A DNA stretch of 64,000 bases from Fasciola hepatica (Eukaryota > Platyhelminthes > Trematoda > Plagiorchiida > Fasciolidae), in the NCBI GenBank assembly GCA_948099385.1, contig CANUEZ040000062.1, positions 1,550,001 through 1,614,000 on the forward strand, written 5' to 3'. The notes under the pieces were generated by a model. It had not been told where the DNA came from. It was given only the letters and a program-made list of their open reading frames with translations, and searched no databases. How positions within the stretch are numbered: position 1 is the first letter of the stretch; each line of letters opens with the position of its first letter. Below, in pieces: positions 56,601 to 64,000 of the stretch. The position numbers and the translations under genes were made by a program.

Positions 56601-57173
56601 AACGGCTCCTAATCACTGAGCTTGGCGTTTAGGTCGCAAACGTTTCATCACCAGTCGAGGTGACATCGCACATTGCGCACTGACGATGTCACCTCGACTG
56701 GCAATGAAACGTTTGCGACGGAAACACCAAACTCAGCGATCAGGAGCCGTTGAACAACACCAACCCCAGCTACAGTCAATACCAATTTTTAAAAGTACTG
56801 AGTGAATGACTCCTGGCTGTCTCTTCAGTTGTTACATATGTATTTTACACGTTCCGCAGGTCAACTTGATTGGACGTTAGGATCACCACCAACACCAAAT
56901 TCACTCAGCGTTCGAAGATTACAGCTGCTCCAAGGTATTTCGCTTCAAGATTCCTGTTCCACTCCTTTTGACCTCTGCCTCAGTCTACCTACACCCTCCT
57001 GTCCCACACCTCCCATGACAAAACATTACTCAATAAACGGATCGATCGGACACAGAGGGACTGAAGAAGTATCCAAACTGGACCAAAAAATCGTGCTCAC
57101 AGTTGACCCGGTCGCTCATGTTTCTATCGAATGCGGACTGTCGCTAGAGTGGGTTCGTCAATATTTGTCTGTG
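41273..57173 (+). CDS. Host gene, NAV/UNC-53-like protein, five exons, 3'-partial
   Basis: Joined exons 41273-41621, 42512-42780, 43252-43434, 44795-45125 and 56860-57173 give one uninterrupted frame of 482 codons. All four introns are GT-AG and phases agree (1, 0, 0, 1), then a strong GTGGTAAGTG donor shows it continues. The start Met follows an in-frame TAA at 41264. Residues 50-145 are coiled coil; 146-270 are basic and Ser/Pro-rich; from about 290, IGSVCIEQNTTWDQFDARVR, SVVRCRLG and VLTVDPVAHVSIECGLSLEW with VRQYLSVV follow the same order as the segment before the AAA ATPase of neuron navigators (also distantly CTTNBP2). NAVs are microtubule-associated guidance factors. No P-loop exon was found, so the ATPase lies beyond or is missing. 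Intron 4 is 11.7 kb, full of LINEs. Confidence 0.6.
42512..42780 (+). CDS. Host gene exon 2 (coiled coil end)
   Basis: Acceptor CTTCGCACAG at 42511, donor CTCAAG|GTAATG at 42781. Phase 1 entry joins exon 1 to read ILELLRTLRAKCAALDQAQ, continuing the coiled coil (CEKERDMYKAQANELKEQN). The second half is basic, with KSHFKEAFLEGNGS, a position where navigators have a similar RSSFKQAF-type segment. It ends in phase 0. Confidence 0.62.
43252..43434 (+). CDS. Host gene exon 3 (Ser/Pro-rich linker)
   Basis: Acceptor GCTGTTTCAG at 43251, donor AAATTG|GTAGGA at 43435; exactly 61 codons, phase 0 at both ends. Rich in Ser, Pro, Asn and Lys (SLTKSMGRINSLTSS, GKGSFSSPKL). Low-complexity linker, weak evidence on its own; it is supported by splice sites and frame. 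Confidence 0.5.
44795..45125 (+). CDS. Host gene exon 4 (pre-AAA region)
   Basis: Acceptor ATGTTTTACCAG at 44794, donor CGTCTTG|GTGAGT at 45126. Phase 0 in, phase 1 out; 110 codons plus one base. Contains YDPVQIGSVCIEQNTTWDQF, DARVRAILNGYARII and, at the end, TTSVVRCRLG. This is the best-conserved looking part of the gene: the T-W-D-x-x-D...V...F/L..Y pattern and the later 'S-V-x-x-Y-x-x-G' are found together in NAV-type proteins. Confidence 0.65.
45411..48600 (-). mobile_element. RTE-like LINE, near full length, decayed (copy 2)
   Basis: Minus strand: endonuclease from about 48570 (NVRTFYLST, then SETCIQDQ, RLCAVRL, and PTDCSSSKT with VVSDDFSVQFGSLNEE, the GDFNAQ core, about 48130) to QIDHTVISHGRG and the TDHILIHARLSAS end (about 47790). 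A linker follows (47574-47332), then a damaged palm (47300-46400). The RT continues with SDLDYVDDIVLSSEQSGK, keeping YVDD (about 46310), and KLCYLGSSIPPGG. The tail reads SGWKIRKGGRSMMWGIGM with HVGHVRL-like text, ending at 45411. Frameshifts and stops are frequent. It shares a 3' terminus with the 38.25 and 61.95 kb copies and is almost identical to the 62-kb copy over about 0.9 kb. Confidence 0.8.
45972..46382 (-). pseudogene. RTE-like RT segment with intact YVDD (copy 2)
   Basis: Open minus-strand frame of 136 codons covering the RT catalytic motif LDYVDDIVLSS and the following SYLG-type segment (KLCYLGSSIPPGGRISD), then KLSHLWRRCDIHLSIEG. In active LINEs this is the centre of the polymerase. 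Upstream palm motifs are out of frame, so the protein is not made. Confidence 0.75.
49990..53430 (-). mobile_element. RTE-like LINE, near full length, second subfamily (copy 3)
   Basis: Minus strand, 3.4 kb: a 5' segment near 53430-53215, endonuclease 53040-52530, linker and RT N-terminus 51999-51560, RT palm 51580-51060, RT motif C and thumb 50977-50378, C-terminal tail to 50128. The 3' terminus is uncertain (a TCATCATCATTATCATCG run at 49895-49912 may be its tail). Wording differs from copies 1, 2 and 4 and it does not share their GGCAACCTCAAT terminus, so it is a related but distinct subfamily. Only a few frame changes separate the parts; it is the best preserved LINE here. Confidence 0.82.
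50128..53130 (-). pseudogene. RTE-like endonuclease/reverse transcriptase ORF (copy 3)
   Basis: The single LINE ORF for target nicking and reverse transcription. Endonuclease: LKLGSFNVHTFMQAGRRA (about 53025), SLKTDFCCVSEMRD, then LLDWISVNSRLYAVR and VISAYAPTDCSSSMQKDEF (about 52660). RT: YLKKQFSWPRA linker, LIVPIFRKGMLNDCSNHRG (about 51480), QAGFRSGRGCIDQIFALRQ, FLDLKGAFDSVDR (motif A, about 51230), CDLDYADNVVCFFE (YADD changed to YADN, about 50940), HFSYLGSSLMTDG. The C-terminus WKKPHGGQQMTWQQGMRK then LTSWLHTLKDLAANREQW ends at 50128. The YADN change and frameshifts make it inactive. Confidence 0.82.
54154..54741 (-). other. Unidentified 195-codon minus-strand ORF
   Basis: Long open frame in host intron 4. 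Rich in Ser, Leu, Phe and Pro; the plus strand is purine-rich, as in the antisense of the CR1-like LINEs, so it may be part of another LINE. The end (LKTFDSALFHAAYISLL) faintly recalls an RT motif A context, but this is too weak to assign. A chance frame is possible. Confidence 0.2.
56600..56752. mobile_element. Foldback/MITE-like element, 69-bp inverted arms
   Basis: Arms 56600-56668 and 56684-56752 are inverted complements over 69 bp with a 15-base loop (CACATTGCGCACTGA). The inner part (GCAAACGTTTCAT and CCAGTCGAGGTGACATCG) pairs almost perfectly; the outer 30 bp has several mismatches. It sits 107 bp before host gene exon 5, so the pre-mRNA would form a strong hairpin near that 3' splice site. 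Confidence 0.85.
56860..57173 (+). CDS. Host gene exon 5 (pre-AAA region, last exon found)
   Basis: Acceptor CACGTTCCGCAG at 56859, donor TCTGTG|GTAAGTGG at 57174. Phase 1 entry completes a Gly codon (RCRLG-QLDWTLGSPP), phase 0 exit; 104 codons. It holds a Ser/Pro-rich middle and ends with QKIVLTVDPVAHVSIECGL then SLEWVRQYLSVV. In navigators the corresponding segment leads directly into the ATPase P-loop, so the next exon should carry GxxGxGKT. Confidence 0.6.
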
Positions 57174-59216
57174 GTAAGTGGAAAAGAAGCTTGCAAAGGA
57201 ACTGTATCAATTAAGTATCGTCTCAAAAAAAACCAGGGATATTTAACATGTAAAATAATTAGAATTTTAAAAAAATATTGTGTGAAGTTTCTAGTTGAGC
57301 CTTTAACGCCTCTCAAATCAGATTTTGTCAGAAATTCGATCATCCAAGAACAAACTGGCAGAGAAATTCTGGCAGAACCTGTCAGATGGTGCATATAATT
57401 ATCCAAGGAACCAGAACTTAGTGGCGAGTTCACATTTCTAGGAACTGTCTTTTCAGCTTTGTGTTGCAACAGTTGCTGACTATTCCCATGATTTTGCCTC
57501 GAAGTCAACGGAGTATGGTTGAAACAAATGATACTTTTTCCACTAAATGCTTCACAGAAACCGAAATTCTGTCAACCAGGTCTTGGTGTGCATATTTATC
57601 AATTAATTATGCATTACAGCTCTTTCTTTACCTTGATGTTTTGCGCTCAAAAGCTTCTCGACAGGATGATGCTGCGAATTTGCAATCAAAATCAGAGCTC
57701 ATAAATGCGAGATTCGGGGTTGAAAGAACCGTACTAAACTGAAACTCGCCGTCGTTTACCGCTGAAGTTTCCAGCTGCTTTGCAACCGAATCCTCTTCTG
57801 TTAGGAAAGTTGTATGCACAGTTTTCTTGGTTAAGCCAATGTCGGATACGTTCAGTGCATTTCCATTCTGTTACATAACCTTTGAATCCCAATCGTCAAA
57901 AGTTGTTTACTTTATCAAAACCCGGCTTAGCGCTGCTTCTCATGGGAACTCCACCTGCGAAAATAGTTTAAAACGATTCCTGAGATAAATTTTTGCACAA
58001 TATCCGTCAGTTCGTAGTAGGCCGTGGTAAAGCACGGTGCCTTGCATTGAATGAATAGATACAAATTTCAGCTTATTATCTTAAGTTTGTAGATAACCCA
58101 GAGTTGCAACAAAACTTCACCACATATTCACCAAGAATTAAAACTATAAGCAAGAACTGCCAAGGCTTACAACGGTTTTCGTATCAGTCTCGATGTCTGT
58201 GGATATCTTAGTGTAAACAGATGAATGATGTAAGCCTGGCTTTCAGTCATCTAAAACTATCTGCCCTAAGAGGCTGGTTCTCTTGGGTATAAAATATTGT
58301 ATAAAACTGTACAATCTTGATCGGCCTTCCTTTCAGCGTTATAAAAGTATCTCACCGTGTCTACAGATACGATTCTCTTCGTGAGCAATACAATTACATG
58401 TAAAGATTCAAAAGCGAGTGGATAACTCCAAAAATGTATGTTTAACGTCGGTCCGGTTCCCTTCCAAACACGAAATAATAACCGTAAACCTACCATCTTC
58501 TACGAACTTTACAACATCAAACCTCATAAGTGTCCAATAACATTTTGATAAGGATATATTCTTAGATTTTTCATTTCTACTCTACAAATGTAACCGTATT
58601 GGCCACGCGTATGATGTTACCGAAAATCCTTGAATTCCTGTATTCTTTGTATGACAATTTAAATCGGTTACGGAACGGCGGCCGTGACCAATCAAGGGCT
58701 GCCCAACCGGAAGTGCACAGGTGGGGGCAAGAGTCGCATCCAGGGTTTCGGAATTGAAGTTCCACGATGATGACCGTTTAAGCATCGTCGATCAAACGTT
58801 GAGGATCTTGTCAAAGCCTAATTTACTTTAGTTAAGTTCAGTTCGTGCTTTATGCACCCTGGCGGGGGAATAGTCTGCAGTACATAGCTATAGTCACAGC
58901 AACCACATAAATGAAGCAGATTTTTTAACGACAATAAATATACTTATAAGGGGCGATTTAGGAACTAAGACACTAATCTTTGTCCAAGTTCACCGATGAT
59001 ATTTTGCAGAATTACATACGGTTCAGGCTCCTCGTGCCAACAATACATTCTCTGACTATATTTCAATGTCCGGTGGATCACGTTCATCCGTGTGCTGTTC
59101 GTCCCATTGGGAAGTGACCGACGAGGCTAGCCGAGTGATTGCAACCAGGACAGATACTGTGTATCATTCACGTCTTATCAATTATTCACTTGCGTTATTC
59201 ACGGCCGACTGTCCAG
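57174..59216. other. Presumed intron, nothing recognised
   Basis: No P-loop-encoding exon, repeat or RNA gene was found. Frames at 57461-57742 (plus), 58266-58496 and 58577-58785 (minus) are short and unrelated to known families. Confidence 0.4.
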
Positions 59217-59289
59217 ACCACGATAGCTCAGCTGGTAGAGCATCTGCCCGGTATGCGGAGGGTCATCGGTTCGATTCCGGCTCGCATCG
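59217..59289 (+). tRNA. tRNA-like sequence (anticodon GGT), probably tRNA-derived repeat
   Basis: 73 bases with a perfect-looking A box (TAGCTCAGCTGGTAGAG, 59224-59240), B box (GGTTCGATTCC, 59268-59278), five-pair anticodon stem (TCTGC/GCGGA) and D stem. The anticodon loop CCGGTAT gives GGT (Thr) but has C at position 33 where T is universal. The 5' acceptor strand ACCACGA pairs poorly with TCGCATC (GATGCGA would be expected), and the T stem has one mismatch. The decayed acceptor and the adjoining LINE sequence point to a repeat-borne tRNA relic, not a working tRNA gene. Confidence 0.5.
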
Positions 59290-60690
59290 CCCGACTTTTC
59301 GATGTCAAAAATGCAAGTGGATTTTCCATTGCATTCAAAATGCTTTTGGATAATCTTTTGCACATTTTGTGATGATGGGATATGCTGACGTCTGTGAGAT
59401 CTTTACGAAGTATACCACTTTCGTAGGTGCTTGAAAGACGTTTTACTGTGACGAAGTCTGAAGTCTTTAGCTTTGTAGTTTGGGGATGAAGAGGGGAGAA
59501 GAATACAACCAGTGAGGTACTGCACATGCAAGAAAAAAACATTGAATGAGGTAAAAGGAGTACAGAGAGTGTTTTCAGACATAAAACGTGCTAGGTTGGT
59601 CTTCTCAGTTTCGTAAAAACACAAGCAACATGTTTACTCCAACAAAGATCATGGGCGATCGTAACCCCAAGGTGTTTGACAGGTAGTCAACTACCAATTG
59701 GGTTGTTTCCTACGTGAATTTCTGAACAAAATTCCAAAATGTACACATACATAGAGCCTTTGAGAAGAGAAAAATTCTGGGCATTTACGGGAGATTTGTG
59801 TTTAGGTTATGAGAATTGGATCGATGGTCAAGATCTGAGAGACCAAATTGAAGTTCAAGCATAGCTGATGCATCGGGATGAGGTAATCCGACCGCAACAT
59901 CACCTGCACACTTTGCTATGAAATGACGGTCACAGGCAGGCGTGCCAGACGTGTAGGTTGAAAATAAAAAGGCGAGAGGGTTGCTTCCTGCAGACTCCTT
60001 GGGCTGAAGCAGGAATGGAAGAGGTTCTGCCTCCGTATCTTGTACACTGTTGCCGACTAAAAAATAATCAGATAATAGCCCAGTTTGTGAGGGTTGTGTT
60101 ACTTGATATGATGTCGATAAGTTTCCGTCTGTCAACACTGTTAAGTGCGTCACTGTAACCTAGAAAGCAGGTACGCACAGCTCTTGATTTCTTATCCAGC
60201 AAAAACAAGACATTACGTATCTAAGAGGCACTAGCACTCAAGGTAGAGTAGGAGAGGCGGTAGGCGAACTGGTTCATAACTCGCTTTGTCAAATTATTGA
60301 ACAGTTCCTGAAATATTAACTTCTCAAACACCTTAAATGCGATAGAGGTATAGGCAGCTGGACGGAATTTTAACGGGTTTTTTCTTGGGCACACGTTAAT
60401 GGAGACTGATCTCCAATGGTCAGAGTCTTTTTGCAATCGAAGCATTGAATAAATAATTGAGTCATTACCTGCGTGAGTATTTGCTCACACTACAGGTACA
60501 ATTCGGGGAAGATTATCAGGTCCATGGGATTCCCCGCACTTGAGGTTTGACAACTCTTTGTAAACGAATTTCGAGGTTATACCGTTGGAGTAGAGCTGGT
60601 AAAGTAACTGGATACCTTACATTCTGGTGGGTTTCTGCTTGATCAGCGAGAAAAGTTTTGGCTACCCGTTTGAAATTCGTTATTATTTAG
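59290..60690 (-). pseudogene. LINE RT, third family (Jockey/CR1/Rex1-type), decayed
   Basis: Minus strand, 5' truncated near 60690. KELSNLKCGESHGPDNLPR (about 60570), KFRPAAYTSIAFKVFEKL and NQFAYRLSYST (about 60260) are the RT entry motifs. DALNSVDRRKLIDIIS (about 60140) is motif A; KCAGDVAVGLPHPDA (about 59905) is motif C with YADD changed to CAGD; PVKHLGVTIAHDLCWSKHV (about 59660) follows. The C-terminus is DFVTVKRLSSTYESGILRK, DLTDVSISHHHKMCKRL and ILNAMENPLAFLTSKS (59290-59345). Beyond it the frame reads straight through the antisense of the tRNA-like sequence. At least six frame changes; inactive. Confidence 0.75.
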
Positions 60691-61949
60691 TCAGCCATAT
60701 TGCACTACAACTGTTCACCATACAGACATCTGCCGTTTTAAAGTTAAACGTTGAATTCCCGTCTATGTTTCCAGATGAAATTACACAAAAGACTAGTTTT
60801 TGTGACCAACACCGGCTGGCTGTGGACCAGACGACTGTTACACTCCCTGGCGGGACTAATCATGGTATGTCACTAAAATATTTCGTCCACAAATGTATGC
60901 AAACTTCTACAGTAGCTCTGCATAGAGCCATCTGTCAATCAATATAAACAGCACTTTACTTCAGTAACAATCATTTTGAATTATTCCTTAACTTGAATAA
61001 ACGTCCTCTATCACTGAAACTCGATTGAACTACCGCGCAGTTGTTTCACCCCCTCCTTCCTCTAGAAGTTATCATCAGCTTACATCTAATGGATCCATTC
61101 CACGACGTAAATACGACGCACACATTTGCAAATGATTCTCAGTGGGTGTCTGAACATATTGGTTCGCTCCAAACAGATTGCTTCGGACGGAAAATACTAC
61201 AATAAATCAAACCATTCCTCCAAATCTTCTTCTCAGTCTTCTCAGATTCAAAGCGCGGAGAATGCGCTTCAGACTTCGTTTTGCTTCACATTCGAAATCC
61301 TATCGAAGCTACCAACTCCACAGTACGATATGTTAATAAAGATGGGAATAGGTACATGATTACGACACAATCGTATTTCCCAGAGACGAATTTCAAATCC
61401 ATGGAGAACAGTTTTCAACGTCAAAGAGATTCCACAAGTTGTCAAGGTTTCGAAACGTTAGGCTTGGAGTCAGTCTGCGACGAGTGTTGTGTAGAAATGT
61501 TGTCTGTTGTCTTCTCAATGTTCAACATACGTCGTTGCATTCAGAAACAGTTTCGATAATACGAAAAAGAAAATTGATCTCAGTTGTTGCATACGACGTC
61601 GTGATATCTGTAATTTGTTTTGGCGAACCGGCAGAAATATTCAGGTTGAGATATTTATCACGGTCAAGTTCGAGATCCTCAAATTGCTAGATCACATATC
61701 CAGTCTCACAGAAAGTGTGTGATCGAGATTGTAGACAAGGTTTACATTTAAATAGAGAAGTCGAAATCATAGGTATGCACAATGCATCATGGACCGTTTC
61801 GCTGTGTTTTTACATGTGCATACTGCAGTCGAGGTGATTTTTACGCAGTCGGTAAAATAACTTATGAAACTGTGGCAAATCAGTTCAGTTCACTTCAAGT
61901 AGCCACTAACAATACACTGGGGGTGACAGATTTGGTTCCCACCTCTCAT
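60691..61949. other. Unassigned; possible but unsupported exons
   Basis: Two plus-strand stretches look exon-like: 60725-60866 (acceptor CACCATACAG, ending CATG|GTATGT) and 61141-61354 (acceptor GATTCTCAG, Ser-rich, ending near AATAG|GTACAT). The first could follow exon 5 in phase 0, but the two do not join to each other in phase and neither encodes the expected P-loop. I do not add them to the gene. Confidence 0.25.
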
Positions 61950-64000
61950 CGGCAACCTCAATGGGAAATAATGGAGAAATTTGAAAAGTGCATGAACAGA
62001 ACTACAAATAGGGCCAGATCGACAAAAAAGATTGTGCATACAAGAGCGCCACTGGTCGCGGCACTGAGCCATATCCTCCAACGTATTCAACCACTGAGTA
62101 AGAGAATCAATGGGACTCCACCCAGGAAGTCTAACTTGGCCTACATGTCCAAATTCACTGGTCGGGTCTCTCACGGCTTTCTATGTCATGGACTGTCCTC
62201 CTTTACCCGTCATCCAACCACTACCCTCCTCAACGAACGATTCTCGCCGAGGAACCCTCCTCGGGAAAATACGCAACACAGGTCGCAACCAGCTTAGCTT
62301 GGCGACCTTCAGTGTATCATATAACGATTTGGATCACTTTACCGATACTGGGTGCCGAATCTCAGCATTCCTCATATGATGTTCCCACCATATTCGAACA
62401 ACGCTACAGAGACATTGCTGTTCGAATACCGCCAATCTCGGTGTACCCTGCAGCTGCAGTGGTCATGTTTCTAAACCACACGGAAGAACCGGTCTTCAGC
62501 AGAGTACATCCAACCCTCGATAGATAAGCGGATATCACATCGACGCCACAGATGACTCAGTTTAGTAAATGCCAAACTAGCCTTCTGTATACTCAAAGAC
62601 GATCCATCCGATATCCGACCTCCGGGTGGAATGCTGCTGCCCAGATAACATAGCTTATCTATTTGGTCTATAGTCTTCCCAGATGGTGAAACGTTCGATG
62701 TTGGACCAACGCAATCCTGCAACAACTTCTTGCACTTTGAAGGTGCAACGCGCATACCGAACATTGCTGTACAGTTGTAGAAGCTGTCTGGAAAAGCATG
62801 CAACTTGCCTGACTGTTCACTTGAAAGAACGATGTCGTCCACATAATCAAGGTCTGACAGTTAATCACTCGAGTAAAGCTCAACACTGCGATCCTCATCT
62901 GACAAAAGCGCTGTGTCCATAACTGTATCAATCAGAAGTTAAAGAGAAAAACGGAAAGTGATAAGCCCTAAAGTACACCACTTTTCTTGGTGACTTCAGG
63001 TGAAAGATCACTGTGAGCCGGAACTTGGCTTCGGCTATTCATGTAAAGGGACTCCATGATGAAACTAGAACACTCTTCAACGAGGCAGCGCATGAGAACT
63101 GTTTGGTGGACTCAGTTGAATGCCACTTTTAGGTCAAGAAAAGCGGAGATGGTGAGCCAATATTCTCAAATTTTTCAACAACACGACATGGACAAGGTGT
63201 AAACCCAAGTTGATTCTCGTCCGAGCACTGTTCGGGAGCGTTGGATAGGCGTGGAGAATAATACCAGTGATCATTTTAGATGTGATGACAACCAGACTTA
63301 TTTGTCTGTGGTTTTCACAAGGGTGTCTGTCGTCTTTCTCATCGATCGGCGTGGTCACAGATTCGCACCAACTGTTTGGAACTTGTCACATTACCCATTT
63401 CAAACCGAGGAGTTTCGTCATATTCAGCGACAACGCTGAGCCACTATCTTTGAAAATAGATGGGGGAAACCCATTCGGTCCGGCAGTTTTATGTCGTTTG
63501 GGGTAGCTTACCTCAAGGATAGCCACCGCTTTTGACGGAGGGTTGGTATCTACAACCATAACTCCGATCATCGTGATACTCATTACACCACCCAAGAAAC
63601 TAGACGAGGCTCCTGAGTCTGAATCAATGAGCCGTTCGCTTCATGGAGCAGTTCCCTAAGAGTTAGTTTTCGTGAACGGTTATTTCTAACTAGACGGGAA
63701 AGGTGACTGCTATCGCCAATCGCCGCAGCTTTTTCCATCTGTCTACACTTTACAATGCGCTGCTATTCACGGTCGTTTCTCAGTCTCCCACTCAGCTGGC
63801 GTTTAGGACATCTCCGTGCCTCATCATATCTGGGATTTGGGGAAATCGGTCTGCGCACATTTAACAGTTCAACTGAGAACTTAGATATCCATCGTTTGTA
63901 TGTTTATATGTGTGCCTGGTTGTTGAACCCTAAGCAGCATCAACATCCTCTTTCCATCGCTCTTCTGGATCCTGGTCGTTTGACTGTATCGATAACTCAT
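61950..64000 (-). mobile_element. RTE-like LINE, 3' part, runs off window (copy 4)
   Basis: The 3' terminus is at 61950 (CGGCAACCTCAATGGG, as in copies 1 and 2). The C-terminal tail reads VGQVRLPGWSPIDSLTQW with MAQCRDQWRSCMHNLF (62130-62020). The RT segment 62842-62471 has a frame starting at MDDIVLSSEQSGK and KLCYLGSSIPPGG, and 63386-63595 has KRHKTAGPNGFPPSIFKDS, the RT entry motif. Sequence from about 62480 to 63340 is nearly identical to 45945-46805. The upstream endonuclease half lies outside the window. Confidence 0.8.

Larger units (their letters stand above)
45126..56859. other. Intron 4 of host gene, retroelement-rich
   Basis: An 11.7-kb intron bounded by GTGAGT and GTTCCGCAG. It contains RTE-like LINEs at 45411-48600 and about 49990-53430, an unidentified ORF at 54154-54741 and a foldback element at 56600-56752. 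All LINE copies lie antisense to the gene. Remaining parts (48601-49989, 53431-54153, 54742-56599) show nothing recognisable. Confidence 0.55.

Noticed and set aside
60725..61354. Two exon-like stretches after exon 5 of the host gene
   Set aside because: The first fits phase but encodes no P-loop. The second has the wrong phase relative to it, and a LINE lies directly upstream. Not enough to include.
1..64000. CRISPR arrays, bacterial operons or phage genes
   Set aside because: No regularly spaced repeats, no Shine-Dalgarno-led gene strings, introns present and eukaryotic retroelements throughout.

Overview
Eukaryotic (animal) DNA without operons, built mostly from retroelements, with one multi-exon host gene in its right half. 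The repeat set (CR1-type and RTE-type LINEs, a BEL/Pao LTR element, a Ty3/gypsy element, a Penelope-like fragment) and the wording of the LINE proteins suggest a flatworm, most likely a trematode. This is inference from protein-level recognition; no search was run.

Layout. 0.4-10.35 kb: a minus-strand CR1-like LINE that is nearly complete (ORF1, endonuclease, reverse transcriptase and a 3' UTR of about 2.6 kb ending in a TAA/TTA microsatellite), followed head-to-tail by three 5'-truncated copies of the same 3' UTR. 10.35-13.57 kb: little recognisable, with one 204-residue unidentified minus-strand ORF. 13.57-23.36 kb: a plus-strand BEL/Pao retrotransposon with almost identical LTRs and a GAGA flank on both sides, carrying a nested 3.2-kb truncated copy of the same CR1-like LINE and several frameshifts. 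23.4-28.7 kb: low-information DNA with a duplicated block that looks like an exon plus short intron, a cluster of inverted-repeat (MITE-like) elements and a hairpin. 28.7-32.4 kb: a degenerate minus-strand Ty3/gypsy element with short LTRs. 34.8-35.0 kb: a long hairpin framed by 14-bp direct repeats. 35.8-36.4 kb: a Penelope-like RT tail plus GIY-YIG domain. 38-41 kb: LINE 3' ends of three families.

41.27-57.17 kb: a plus-strand host gene. Five exons join in one open frame (482 codons) across four GT-AG introns with matching phases. It encodes a coiled coil, a Ser/Pro-rich linker and a region resembling the part just before the AAA ATPase of neuron navigator (NAV/UNC-53) proteins. It continues beyond 57.17 kb, but no P-loop exon was found. 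Its 11.7-kb fourth intron holds two RTE-like LINEs and a 69-bp-arm foldback element.

57.2-64 kb: a further LINE of another family (minus), whose 3' end runs into an antisense tRNA-like sequence, and the 3' part of another RTE-like LINE, nearly identical to the copy at 46 kb, which runs off the window end. Most protein-coding traces are decayed mobile-element genes. The host gene and the LINE/tRNA-like junction seen at two loci deserve most attention.
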